From: Paenibacillus_AA sp045062745
Lineage (GTDB): Bacteria; Bacillota; Bacilli; Paenibacillales; NBRC-103111
Assembly: GCF_045062745.1 (NCBI RefSeq)
Contig: NZ_JBJGED010000008.1
Location: 124,001-188,000 of the forward strand
Direction of reading: 5' to 3'
Length of the DNA stretch: 64,000 nucleotides
The first letter of the stretch is position 1; each line of letters begins with the position of its first letter. Below are positions 52,704-60,827 of this stretch, piece by piece. Under the pieces are notes generated by a model that was not told where the DNA came from, made no database searches, and was given only the letters and a program-made list of their open reading frames with translations. Made by a program: the position numbers and the translations under genes.

Positions 52704-53231
52704 CTACCAGTCCATACGCCGCTTCAGCGACGTGATGTGCGCCAGGTGGTGGTTGCCGTGCCAAGCGTAAATGCCCAGATTCCGGCTCAGGGAGACAACT
52801 CCCGAATCGGGATGCAAGAACGTTCTTGCGAAGTCGGCCTCGCTCATGCTGCGCAGCAGGACGACCCAGCGCTCATGAAGCGCGTCGAGCAGGACGAGCG
52901 ACGGCTCGATCGCCAGCTCCCTCGAATCCGGAAGCTCGGCCCACCGGTCTTCCGCGTATGGCTTAATCGTCGGCTGCTCCTCGGTCAGTGCGAGCTTGAA
53001 CCGGATCCAGCTGTTCATGTGGCTGTCGGCCACATGATGCACGACCTGCCGTACCGTCCATCCATCCGGTCGATACGGGGTGTCCAGCTGCTCCTCGGTC
53101 AGGCCGGCGGTAGCCTCGCGTAGCCGGGCCGGCAGCGAGGCGATCTCTTCTATCCACCCCAGGCGAACCGCGTCGTCGAGCTGGGCCGGCGCTTGGAACC
53201 GGCCGATCGGGTAACGCAAATCCGTTGACAT
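52704..53231 (-). CDS. YfiT/BstA-like DinB-fold metal-dependent (thiol) transferase
   Basis: A 175-aa DinB-like four-helix protein starting MSTDLRYPIGRFQAP. Metal ligands are HHVADSH near residue 65 and the C-terminal WHGNHHLAHITSL. This is the YfiT/bacillithiol S-transferase branch of the family. GAGGAG lies 9 nt before the ATG. It probably detoxifies electrophiles with bacillithiol, inferred from the family. Confidence 0.9.
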   Translation of the reverse strand: MSTDLRYPIGRFQAPAQLDDAVRLGWIEEIASLPARLREATAGLTEEQLDTPYRPDGWTVRQVVHHVADSHMNSWIRFKLALTEEQPTIKPYAEDRWAELPDSRELAIEPSLVLLDALHERWVVLLRSMSEADFARTFLHPDSGVVSLSRNLGIYAWHGNHHLAHITSLKRRMDW

Positions 53232-53253
53232 CGAAACCACACTCCTCTTCGTT

Positions 53254-53279
53254 GATTACTTCGCGGGAACCCCGGGGCT
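53254..53279 (+). repeat. Partial copy (right arm) of the 63-bp palindromic repeat
   Basis: Same right-hand arm as the three full copies (TTACTTCGCGGGAACCCCGG core), but without the left arm. It lies 7 bp before the full copy at 53287. Confidence 0.8.
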
Positions 53280-53286
53280 AAAGAAA

Positions 53287-53348
53287 CCCCACAAAGTGAA
53301 GTAGGCCTTCGTAGCTTATTCCGATTACTTCGCGGGAAGCCCGGGGCT
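53287..53348 (+). repeat. 63-bp palindromic intergenic repeat, copy B
   Basis: Begins CCCCACAAAGTGA and ends TTACTTCGCGGGAAGCCCGG plus GGCT; the ends are inverted copies of each other. It aligns end to end with the elements at 57220 and 60726. Its right end overlaps the last codons of the BmrD-like gene. Confidence 0.85.
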
Positions 53349-55358
53349 CAGGATGACAGGCGGTCCAACCGTAGAGCGGGCGGCCTCGCCTTTCTGCAGC
53401 TGGTACATCTTGTAGTAGCGGCCCTGCTGCTCCATGAGCTGCTCGTGCGTGCCGCTTTCCACGATCTCGCCGTGATGCAGGACGAGGATTCGGTCCGCAT
53501 CTCGGATCGTGGACAGGCGGTGCGCGATGACGAAAGTCGTGCGCCCCTCCCTCAGCACATGCAGCGCATGCTGGATGATGCCCTCCGTCTCGGAATCGAT
53601 GCTCGCGGTCGCTTCGTCGAGGATGAGAATCGCCGGGTTGAAGGCGAGCGCGCGGGCGAACGAGATGAGCTGCCGCTGGCCGGCGGACAACGTGTTGCCG
53701 CGCTCTACGACCGGCTCGTGCAAGCCGCCGGGCAGCTGGTTCACGAAGCTCTCCGCCCCCACATCCCGCAGCGCCTGGCGGATCCGCGTCTCGTCGATCG
53801 CCTCGTTGTACAAGCTGACGTTGAACCCGATGTCGCCCGTGAACAAGAACGGGTCCTGCAGGACGATGCCCATATGCTGACGAAGCTCCTGCTTGGAAAA
53901 CGTCGCGATGTCCCGCCCGTCGATCGCAATCCGTCCTTGGCTCGGCTCATAGAAGCCGAGCAGCAAATTCATGATCGAGCTCTTGCCGGAGCCGGTATGC
54001 CCGACGAGTGCGATCGTCTCGCCCTGGCGCGCTTCGAACGAAATGTTGCGAAGCACATAATCTTCGTTCTTGTAGGCGAACGAGACGTTCTCGAACTGCA
54101 CGAGCCCGTTCGGCCGGGGAGCGCTAGGACGCTCATCCAGGTCGACGCCCTCCCGGTCCAGCAGGGCGAATACCCGCTCGGCCGACACGAAGGCGCGCTG
54201 AGCGTTCGTCAGCTGTTCGAAGATGCCGATGATCGGCTGGAACACCCGGCCCAAATAATCGATGAACGCGTACAGCACCCCGAACGAGATCGCGGTCTCA
54301 AGGGACTGCTTGCCGTAATACCACAGGACGAGCGCGGTGCACAGGCTGCCTACGAGGCCGACGATGTTCCGGGCCGATAAGGAGAACAGACGGAATTGCT
54401 TGCGCTGGTTCAAGTACCGTTCCTGGTTCAACGACTCGAATTCTTCGGTGCGCCCCTTCTCCCGCCGGAAAGCCTGGATGATCGGCATGACGTTGATCGT
54501 CTCGTTCAGCATCGCATTCATGTCGCTGAGGCGTGCCCGCATAATCGTCACGTAGCCCTTCGCATACTTGAGGTGGAACCTCATGACTAAATAGAAGAAC
54601 GGGATGAGCACAAGCGTTATGAGCGCGAGCCTCCAGTCCAAAATCGCGATCGCGACGAAGATGCCGATCAAGTTCACGCCGCTGACGACGAAGGTGGCCA
54701 TGAAGCTCATGAACAGATCCCGAATGGCTTCCGTATCGTTCGCGATCCGGGACACCACCTGGCCGATCGGCGTATTGTCGAAGTAGCGTACCGGGATGCG
54801 GTGAATTTGCTTCAAGATGTCCATCCGCATACGCTGGATGATGCTGAGCGCCGCCGTTTGGAGGATGTAGGATTGGGTGAACGTCAATGCGCCGGAGACG
54901 AGCAGCAGAGACAAATAGAGCGCGATGAGCCCCATGATGGGACGAATGTCCTCGCTGTAGAAATGCTGCACGTCCTCCCCGCTGAGTACGGTATTCGTTC
55001 CGGACGTGCTGGTGAGCCGGAAGGAGGAGCTCTCCTGCTTCACGGTCGCCTGCGCCCACCCTTGAGTCGATTGCCCTGGGGACAGCCAATCCGCCCGGAT
55101 GAACGCTTTGCCCTGGTACTCGATCGACTGCGTACCCGGAGGGACTTGGCTCGGATTCGTCTCGTACCACGGCTGCTCGATCGCCAATATATGCTTGTCG
55201 ATAATGATCTTCGCGATGTAAGGCCCCGCGAGCTGTGTCCCTACCGCGACCAGCAGGATAAGCAAGGCCAGCGAGATCCGCCCTTTGTACAGCATCGCAT
55301 AGGCGGTCAGCCGACGGCCCAGCGAAGTCGGGATTCTCTCGGATTCGATAGATTCCAT
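53325..55358 (-). CDS. Heterodimeric ABC exporter, BmrD/YheH-like subunit
   Basis: A 677-aa half transporter: six membrane helices with a large extracytoplasmic insert (about 65-145) as in YheH/BmrD (673 aa), then an ATPase domain. Walker A is GHTGSGKS and Walker B ends in a catalytic Glu (ILILDEATA). The signature is LSAGQRQ rather than LSGGQ. With its partner it should form an asymmetric multidrug exporter. The ATG at 55358 has AAGGAG 8 nt upstream, and a GTG three codons earlier overlaps the partner's stop. The last residues, SPGLPAK and the stop, come from the intergenic repeat. Confidence 0.92.
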   Translation of the reverse strand: MESIESERIPTSLGRRLTAYAMLYKGRISLALLILLVAVGTQLAGPYIAKIIIDKHILAIEQPWYETNPSQVPPGTQSIEYQGKAFIRADWLSPGQSTQGWAQATVKQESSSFRLTSTSGTNTVLSGEDVQHFYSEDIRPIMGLIALYLSLLLVSGALTFTQSYILQTAALSIIQRMRMDILKQIHRIPVRYFDNTPIGQVVSRIANDTEAIRDLFMSFMATFVVSGVNLIGIFVAIAILDWRLALITLVLIPFFYLVMRFHLKYAKGYVTIMRARLSDMNAMLNETINVMPIIQAFRREKGRTEEFESLNQERYLNQRKQFRLFSLSARNIVGLVGSLCTALVLWYYGKQSLETAISFGVLYAFIDYLGRVFQPIIGIFEQLTNAQRAFVSAERVFALLDREGVDLDERPSAPRPNGLVQFENVSFAYKNEDYVLRNISFEARQGETIALVGHTGSGKSSIMNLLLGFYEPSQGRIAIDGRDIATFSKQELRQHMGIVLQDPFLFTGDIGFNVSLYNEAIDETRIRQALRDVGAESFVNQLPGGLHEPVVERGNTLSAGQRQLISFARALAFNPAILILDEATASIDSETEGIIQHALHVLREGRTTFVIAHRLSTIRDADRILVLHHGEIVESGTHEQLMEQQGRYYKMYQLQKGEAARSTVGPPVILSPGLPAK

Positions 55359-55363
55359 AGCGG

Positions 55364-57124
55364 TCACTCCTTCTCCAATTCGTTCATAAGCGAGGATTCG
55401 GTCTGCTGGCGGACATACTGCTCCTTGTACCAGCCGCCCCGCGCCATCAGCTCTTCATGCGTACCGCGCTCGACGATTCTTCCTTCGTCGAGCACGAGTA
55501 TGAGCTGGGCATGCTGAACCGCGGACAGCCGGTGGGTCGCGATCAGCGTCGTCTTGCCCTCGCGCTCCCTTCTAATATTGCCCAGAATCCGGCTCTCCGT
55601 CCGCGCATCCACGGCCGACAGCGCGTCGTCCAGGATGAGGATCTCCGGATCCGTCAGCAGCGCGCGGGCAATGCCGACCCGCTGCTTCTGACCGCCGGAC
55701 AGCATGACGCCGTATTCGCCGATCACGGTGGCGAGGCCCTCCTTCATCTGCGCGATATCGTCGCTGAACGAAGCCATGGCGACGACCCGGTCGAGTTCAT
55801 CGGCCGACGCGTCCTGCTTGCCCAAGGCGATGTTGTCGCGAATGCTCTTGGAGAGCAGCAGGTGCTCCTGCGGCACATACCCGACCCAGCTCTTGACGTT
55901 CTCGATGTCGATCCGTTCAATCGGAACGCCGGTGACGAGCACCTTGCCCTCCTCGAGCGGATACTGCCGCAGCAGCTGCTTGAGGAGCGTGCTCTTCCCG
56001 CTCCCCGTCCGGCCCACGATGCCGAGCGTCTCGCCGCGCTGCAACCGGAAGCGAATATCCTTCAGACTATCGGCCTGTGCGGACGGATAGCGGAACGTCA
56101 AGCCGTCGAACTCGATCGACACAGGCACCTCGACCGCAAGCGGTTTCGTCGGCGGCTGCACGTCCGCTCGCTGGGCGAACAAGTCGTACATCCGGTCCGC
56201 CGAAGCAGTGCCCCGCTGCAAAATATTGATAAATTCGCCAAAAGAAATCATCGGCCAGATCAGCATGCCCAAATAGATGTTGAAGGAGACGAGCTGACCG
56301 AGCGTCAGCTCGTTGTGGAACACCAAATAAGAGCCGTAGCCCAATCCGATCGAATAGCTGACGCCGACGATGGAGGAGATCACCGGTTGGAACATCGAGC
56401 TGATGACGGCGACGCTGCGGTTCTTCTCCATCACGTCCTTCGTCACTTGATCGAAAGCGGACAGGTCGCGCTGCTCCTGCACGTAAGAGCGCAGCACCCG
56501 CAGCCCGGAGATCGACTCGAGCGCATGGTCGTTCATCCTGCCGAACGAAGCTTGTGCCGCGAGAAACCGGCGCCGCATCCGCTTGCCCAACACGTTGATC
56601 GCGATCGCGAGGAAGGGCAGCGGGATCAAGGCGGCTAACATCAGCTTGTAATCGATCAGAACGACCATCGTCACGAGCACGACGGACGTACCTACAAGAG
56701 TGCTGACCAGCGTGAGTACCCCGAAGCCGGCCGTCTGGCTGATCGCCATCACGTCATTCGTCGCGAGCGCCATCAAGTCTCCGGTTCGGTTCCGATGGAA
56801 AAAGGAAGGCGTCATCCGCATCAAATGGCGGAACAGTCTGGAGCGCAAACTCGTCTCGAGCAGCGCCGAATTGCCGAACAGAGTCTGAACCCAGAAAAAA
56901 TTCAAGACGTAGACGACAAGCGCCAGCCCGACCAGAAACGCGATCGTTCGGGTCAGTGAGGACGCGGTCAGTTCGTGAATGCGAATCGAGTCGATGACCG
57001 TCCCTATCATTTTAGGCGGAATGATGCTCAGCAGATTGACGACTACGATCGCCGCGATTGAGAACGTGTAGTACGCCCACCGTTCCTTGAAAAACCATGA
57101 AAGCTTGGAAATAAAGTTCAACCG
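55364..57124 (-). CDS. Heterodimeric ABC exporter, BmrC/YheI-like subunit
   Basis: A 586-aa half transporter (BmrC 585 aa). Six membrane helices (N-terminus FISKLSWFFKERWAYYTFSI) precede an ATPase with Walker A GRTGSGKST and signature LSGGQKQR, but Walker B reads ILILDDALS, with Asp in place of the catalytic Glu. That is the degenerate site expected in this subunit. The TTG at 57124 behind GGGGTGG is preferred; an ATG at 57148 is possible. The promoter -10 at 57176 excludes the longest frame. Export of antibiotics is inferred from BmrCD. Confidence 0.9.
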   Translation of the reverse strand, partial: RLNFISKLSWFFKERWAYYTFSIAAIVVVNLLSIIPPKMIGTVIDSIRIHELTASSLTRTIAFLVGLALVVYVLNFFWVQTLFGNSALLETSLRSRLFRHLMRMTPSFFHRNRTGDLMALATNDVMAISQTAGFGVLTLVSTLVGTSVVLVTMVVLIDYKLMLAALIPLPFLAIAINVLGKRMRRRFLAAQASFGRMNDHALESISGLRVLRSYVQEQRDLSAFDQVTKDVMEKNRSVAVISSMFQPVISSIVGVSYSIGLGYGSYLVFHNELTLGQLVSFNIYLGMLIWPMISFGEFINILQRGTASADRMYDLFAQRADVQPPTKPLAVEVPVSIEFDGLTFRYPSAQADSLKDIRFRLQRGETLGIVGRTGSGKSTLLKQLLRQYPLEEGKVLVTGVPIERIDIENVKSWVGYVPQEHLLLSKSIRDNIALGKQDASADELDRVVAMASFSDDIAQMKEGLATVIGEYGVMLSGGQKQRVGIARALLTDPEILILDDALSAVDARTESRILGNIRREREGKTTLIATHRLSAVQHAQLILVLDEGRIVERGTHEELMARGGWYKEQYVRQQTESSLMNELEKE

Positions 57125-57141
57125 TTCCACCCCATTGCATC

Positions 57142-57155
57142 GGAACATACGTTCC
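57142..57155. promoter_or_regulatory. LexA (SOS)-like box in the ABC exporter leader
   Basis: GGAACATACGTTCC, part of the 16-bp palindrome CGGAACATACGTTCCG. It matches the Bacillus LexA consensus CGAAC-RNRY-GTTYC at 13 of 14 positions. It lies just downstream of the -10 element of the exporter operon. Confidence 0.6.
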
Positions 57156-57175
57156 GTTTTATGTGCTATTGTCCC

Positions 57176-57181
57176 ATTATA
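57176..57181 (-). promoter_or_regulatory. -10 element of the ABC exporter operon
   Basis: Consensus TATAAT on the minus strand; no good -35 at 16-18 bp. It would start transcription near 57169, upstream of the LexA-like box. Confidence 0.6.
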
Positions 57182-57219
57182 CATGACTGTTATTTATTGG
57201 GATAGCCCCAATTTTTTTA

Positions 57220-57283
57220 CCCCACACCAACTGAAGAGTGCCTTCGATGCTTTTGCAAATAACTTTGCGGGGACCCCGGGGCT
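57220..57283 (+). repeat. 63-bp palindromic intergenic repeat, copy C
   Basis: Begins CCCCACACCAACTGAAG and ends AACTTTGCGGGGACCCCGG plus GGCT. It lies in the divergent promoter region between the ABC exporter and the aldo/keto reductase; the middle (GCCTTCGATGCTTT) aligns with copy B. Confidence 0.85.
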
Positions 57284-57448
57284 AAAAAACGCATTCGGGA
57301 AAAAGCAACCTATTCAGAATAGCAGACTTGCACGCTAAAGACAGGGTACAAATCAAGTATGAACGATTTTTCCCGCCCCTTGCTCTAGCTATTTGCAATC
57401 GGTATCATAAAACATAGTACTTACCCAATGAATTAGGAGGCTGGACCA

Positions 57449-58438
57449 GTGGCATATTTCCCTCAATCTTCGCGCTACGACTCGATGAAGTACACCCGAT
57501 GCGGCAAATCCGGACTGAAGCTCCCCGCCATCTCGTTAGGCTTGTGGCACAATTTCGGCGGAATCGACCGGCAAGTAAACATGCGGGACATGCTGACCCG
57601 TTCCTTCGACTTGGGCATCACCCATTTTGACCTTGCGAACAATTACGGCCCTCCCCCGGGATCCGCCGAGGAACATTTCGGCTCGATTCTGAGATCCGAT
57701 TTTCGCGGATATCGCGATGAGCTGATCATCTCAACCAAGGCCGGCTACCTCATGTGGCCCGGTCCGTACGGAGACTGGGGGTCCAAGAAATACATCGTCG
57801 CCAGCATGGATCAGAGCTTGAAGCGGATGGGACTCGACTATGTCGATATTTTCTATTCCCACCGTCCGGACCCGGAGACCCCGCTGGAAGAGACGATGGG
57901 GGCGCTCGATTTGCTCGTCCGCCAGGGGAAGGCGCTCTACGTCGGCATTTCTTCCTACAGCGCCGAGCAGACCGCCGAGGCGTCTGCGATCATGAAGCGT
58001 CTCGGAACGCCGCTCCTCATCCATCAGCCGAGCTACTCCATTCTGAACCGCTGGATCGAGAAAGGCTTGCAGGACGTGTTGGACGAAGAGGGCATCGGCA
58101 GCATCGCCTTCTGTCCGCTCGCTCAAGGGCTCCTTACTTCACGGTATTTGCAGGGGATCCCTGAAGATTCCCGCGCCGCTAGGAATGTATTTTTGAAGAC
58201 CAACAACATTACCGAGGAGAAGCTGCAAGTCATCCGGGGACTGAACGAGCTGGCCGCGGAGCGTGGGCAGTCCCTCGCTCAAATGGCGCTTGCCTGGGTG
58301 TTAAGAGGCGGACGCGTGACTTCGGCCCTGATCGGGGCAAGCCGCGTGTCGCAGATCGAGGAGAATGTGGCCGCGCTTAGCAACTTGACGTTTACGGAGG
58401 ACGAGCTGCGCCGAATCGACGCGTTGTCCGCCCAATAA
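57449..58438 (+). CDS. Aldo/keto reductase
   Basis: A 329-aa NADPH-dependent reductase of the YghZ (L-glyceraldehyde 3-phosphate reductase) type. The catalytic tetrad is visible: Asp and Tyr in HFDLANNYGPPPGSAEE, Lys in STKAGY and His in FYSHRPDPETPLEE. The C-terminal NADPH motif is SALIGASRVSQIEENV. The GTG at 57449 has AGGAGG upstream. Single gene with its own terminator. Confidence 0.93.
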   Translation: MAYFPQSSRYDSMKYTRCGKSGLKLPAISLGLWHNFGGIDRQVNMRDMLTRSFDLGITHFDLANNYGPPPGSAEEHFGSILRSDFRGYRDELIISTKAGYLMWPGPYGDWGSKKYIVASMDQSLKRMGLDYVDIFYSHRPDPETPLEETMGALDLLVRQGKALYVGISSYSAEQTAEASAIMKRLGTPLLIHQPSYSILNRWIEKGLQDVLDEEGIGSIAFCPLAQGLLTSRYLQGIPEDSRAARNVFLKTNNITEEKLQVIRGLNELAAERGQSLAQMALAWVLRGGRVTSALIGASRVSQIEENVAALSNLTFTEDELRRIDALSAQ

Positions 58439-58468
58439 CGGACCGCACGCAAAGCCTAAACGAAATAA

Positions 58469-58508
58469 GGCATGAGCCTCTACCTAGTAGAGCTCATGCC
58501 GATTTTTT
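58469..58508 (+). terminator. Rho-independent terminator of the aldo/keto reductase
   Basis: A long stem (GGCATGAG and CTCTAC paired with GTAGAG and CTCATGCC) followed by GATTTTTT, 30 bp past the stop codon. Confidence 0.9.
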
Positions 58509-58509
58509 G

Positions 58510-59193
58510 TTAGCCGGGCTTTCGCGCTTTCCGGCGATACCAGATATATAGCCCAAGTGACCCGAGTACCGCCCCCAACAACCCCATTTCGATATCCTTG
58601 ACCGAATCCCAGACGTCCCCCTGCAGTCCCACGTAATCTCGGGCCAATTGGCTTTTCATGATCAACGCAATGCGCATCTCGAAGATTTCGAAAATGCTGC
58701 TGAACGTCACGAGCAAGATAATCGGGATGAGCAAAGTCCATTGCTTGGCAAGACCGGACAGCCGGACGAACCATTCTCGGACCGGATAAGCGAGCAGAAA
58801 GCCGAACAGAAAATGAACGACCCGGTCGTAATAGCTCCGTTTGGTATCGAACGCCGATTTTAGCCAGTTGTCGAACGGGGTAGCTGAATAAGTATAGTGA
58901 GCGCCATATGTATGGAACACGAGGTACAGCAGGATGAAGAAGTAAGAGAGGTTTGAAAACTTAAACTTCCTGTACGTCAACCCCAGAACAAGCGCGGTGA
59001 GCGCAACCAGGATGTTCTCCAGCAGCCATTCCCCCCGACTCGTCGGCTTAATGGCCGCCACGATCCAATACGCGGCATACAGGAGCAGCATCCCGTGAAG
59101 CAGGCGGTTTCCTTTCCAACCGCGAACCCGGTAGGGGGACGCTTGGACGGCGGATGTTGGAGGTTTCTCGTGATGTCGGTCTCGCCCTTCCAT
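58510..59193 (-). CDS. DUF2238 (YjdF-type) membrane protein
   Basis: A 227-aa protein with about six membrane helices and the DUF2238 signatures HTYGAHYTYSATPFDNW, YYDRVVHFLFGFLLAYP and GLQGDVWDSVKDIEMGLLG. GGGAGGG lies 6 nt before the ATG. Function is unknown. It is downstream of the rRNA methyltransferase. Confidence 0.9.
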   Translation of the reverse strand: MEGRDRHHEKPPTSAVQASPYRVRGWKGNRLLHGMLLLYAAYWIVAAIKPTSRGEWLLENILVALTALVLGLTYRKFKFSNLSYFFILLYLVFHTYGAHYTYSATPFDNWLKSAFDTKRSYYDRVVHFLFGFLLAYPVREWFVRLSGLAKQWTLLIPIILLVTFSSIFEIFEMRIALIMKSQLARDYVGLQGDVWDSVKDIEMGLLGAVLGSLGLYIWYRRKARKPG

Positions 59194-59227
59194 GGCGGGC
59201 CCTCCCTACTTAAGACTGGATTCTGAG

Positions 59228-60616
59228 TTATTGGCGCGAACGCACTTCCAGAATGGCGAACTTCAAATAATCTCCCTCGTCCACGCCCAAAATATGCGGA
59301 TGGTCCTTGCCCGCCCCATGAAAGTCAATCAGCCGGACAACCTTCCCTGCATCGGCCGCAGCCGCGTGAATCGTTTCGAGGAACAACTCCGGCCTCACAT
59401 GATACGAGCAGCTGGCCGTCACTAAGTAGCCGCCCTCGTTCACCAGCTTCATCGCATGCAGGTTGATGTCCTTGTACCCTCGGCAGGCCGATTCGACCGC
59501 GCTTCGGGTTTTGGCGAACGCGGGCGGGTCCAGAATGACGACATCCCACGTCCGGCCCTGGGCGGCCATCGGCTTCGACGTGTCCACTTTCTTGGCGGAG
59601 GAGCCTTCGCTCCCCGTGTTTGCCCGGCTCTTCCGTTCCTCTAACCCGCGAACCTGCTCCCGCAAGTAGTCGAACGCATCCGCCACGACGAATTCGACGC
59701 GGTCCTCGAAGCCATTCAGCTCCACGTTGCGCTTCGCGCTCTCGATGGCGTGCTCCGAAATATCGAGGCACGTCACCTTCTTGGCGCCGTATAAGCAGGC
59801 GTGGAGCGTGAAGCTTCCCGTATGGGAGAAGCACTCCAGCACGCTAGCACCGTCCCAATATGGGAACGTCACTTCCTTGCCGTTGGCGTTAACCGGAGCC
59901 AGGCGGCCTCCCGATGGGTCATCCGACTCGATCCGGCGCAGGGCAATCCCGCTCCGCGCGCCCCAGCCTGTCATAAGCTTGGCGATGGAGGCGCGATTCT
60001 CCCGCTGGTCGAAGAAATAGCCGGTTTTCTGGCCTTCGACGATATCCACTTCGAGCTGCAGGCCGTTTTCGACGATGCGCACGTGTCTGGGGCAATCTCC
60101 GTACAGAACACCCGTCCGCGGCTCCAACCCTTCCAGCCGGCGTACCGGCACATCGCTCCGCTCGTAGATGCCGCTAGGATTCATTACCTCTCGCAGCGCC
60201 TCCACGATCGCGTCCCGGCACAGATCCATGCCGAGGGACAAAATCTGCACGACGAGCACGTCGGCATACTTGTCCACGACTAGACCGGGAAGGAAGTCCG
60301 CTTCCCCGAAGACGAGCCGGTACGCGTCGGTGTTCGTCACGAACCGGTCCCGGTGTGCCAGCGCCTGGCGAATCCGGCCGACGAAGAAGTCGCGGTCCAT
60401 TCGTTCTAGCGGAGAGTAGCTGACGATACGGACCGTAATCTGCGAGTGCGGATTGATATAGCCTACCGCGAGCGATTGCCCTTGATGCGTCGTCACTTGC
60501 ACGAGGTCGCCGGGCTCATAGTGTCCGTCGATGCGTTCGATTTCATTCTGATAAACCCAAGGGTGCCCATGCTCCACCCGTTTCTTCCGCTTGCGGTCCA
60601 ACACCACCGTTGCCAT
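59228..60616 (-). CDS. Class I SAM-dependent rRNA methyltransferase (RlmI-like)
   Basis: A 462-aa protein with an N-terminal PUA domain (RKKRVEHGHPWVYQNEI) and a methyltransferase domain. Markers are FDQRENRASIAKL, VLECFSHTGSFTLHA, VILDPPAFAKTRSAV and TASCSYHVRPELF with the catalytic Cys. The family makes m5C in 23S rRNA (position 1962 in E. coli). Two insertions of about 30 residues relative to typical RlmI are seen, before SVLECFSHTG and before WDVVILDPP. The start was set at MATVVLDRKRKKR. Confidence 0.9.
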   Translation of the reverse strand: MATVVLDRKRKKRVEHGHPWVYQNEIERIDGHYEPGDLVQVTTHQGQSLAVGYINPHSQITVRIVSYSPLERMDRDFFVGRIRQALAHRDRFVTNTDAYRLVFGEADFLPGLVVDKYADVLVVQILSLGMDLCRDAIVEALREVMNPSGIYERSDVPVRRLEGLEPRTGVLYGDCPRHVRIVENGLQLEVDIVEGQKTGYFFDQRENRASIAKLMTGWGARSGIALRRIESDDPSGGRLAPVNANGKEVTFPYWDGASVLECFSHTGSFTLHACLYGAKKVTCLDISEHAIESAKRNVELNGFEDRVEFVVADAFDYLREQVRGLEERKSRANTGSEGSSAKKVDTSKPMAAQGRTWDVVILDPPAFAKTRSAVESACRGYKDINLHAMKLVNEGGYLVTASCSYHVRPELFLETIHAAAADAGKVVRLIDFHGAGKDHPHILGVDEGDYLKFAILEVRSRQ

Positions 60617-60725
60617 CTTCCGATCCGATCCTCCTCGTATGTAAGGGCCTGACACCGCTTCGCCCACCGCCAAAAGCTTGTCATGCCCGTCCTTTCCCCC
60701 ACATATTCTTGAGTATGTCCTTAAT

Positions 60726-60789
60726 CCCCACAAAGTGATGCAAATCTCTTAAGATGATTCCTTTTACTTTGCGAGGGCCCCGGGATACT
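60726..60789 (+). repeat. 63-bp palindromic intergenic repeat, copy D
   Basis: Begins CCCCACAAAGTGATGCAAAT and ends TTACTTTGCGAGGGCCCCGG plus GATACT. It lies between the divergent RlmI-like and Na/Pi symporter genes. Same orientation and length as copies B and C. Confidence 0.8.
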
Positions 60790-60827
60790 ACAATCCCATT
60801 CCGTAAAAACGCAAAAGGAGCCCCAAT

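Noticed and set aside
53287..53348. Palindromic repeat as just a transcription terminator of the ABC exporter
   Set aside because: On the minus strand it is followed by TTTCTTT and could terminate, but the other copies lie in divergent promoter regions, so termination does not explain the family.
57184..57448. YheJ-like leader peptide upstream of the BmrC-like gene
   Set aside because: BmrCD in B. subtilis has one, but the promoter -10 here lies only about 50 bp before the gene and no leader ORF fits.
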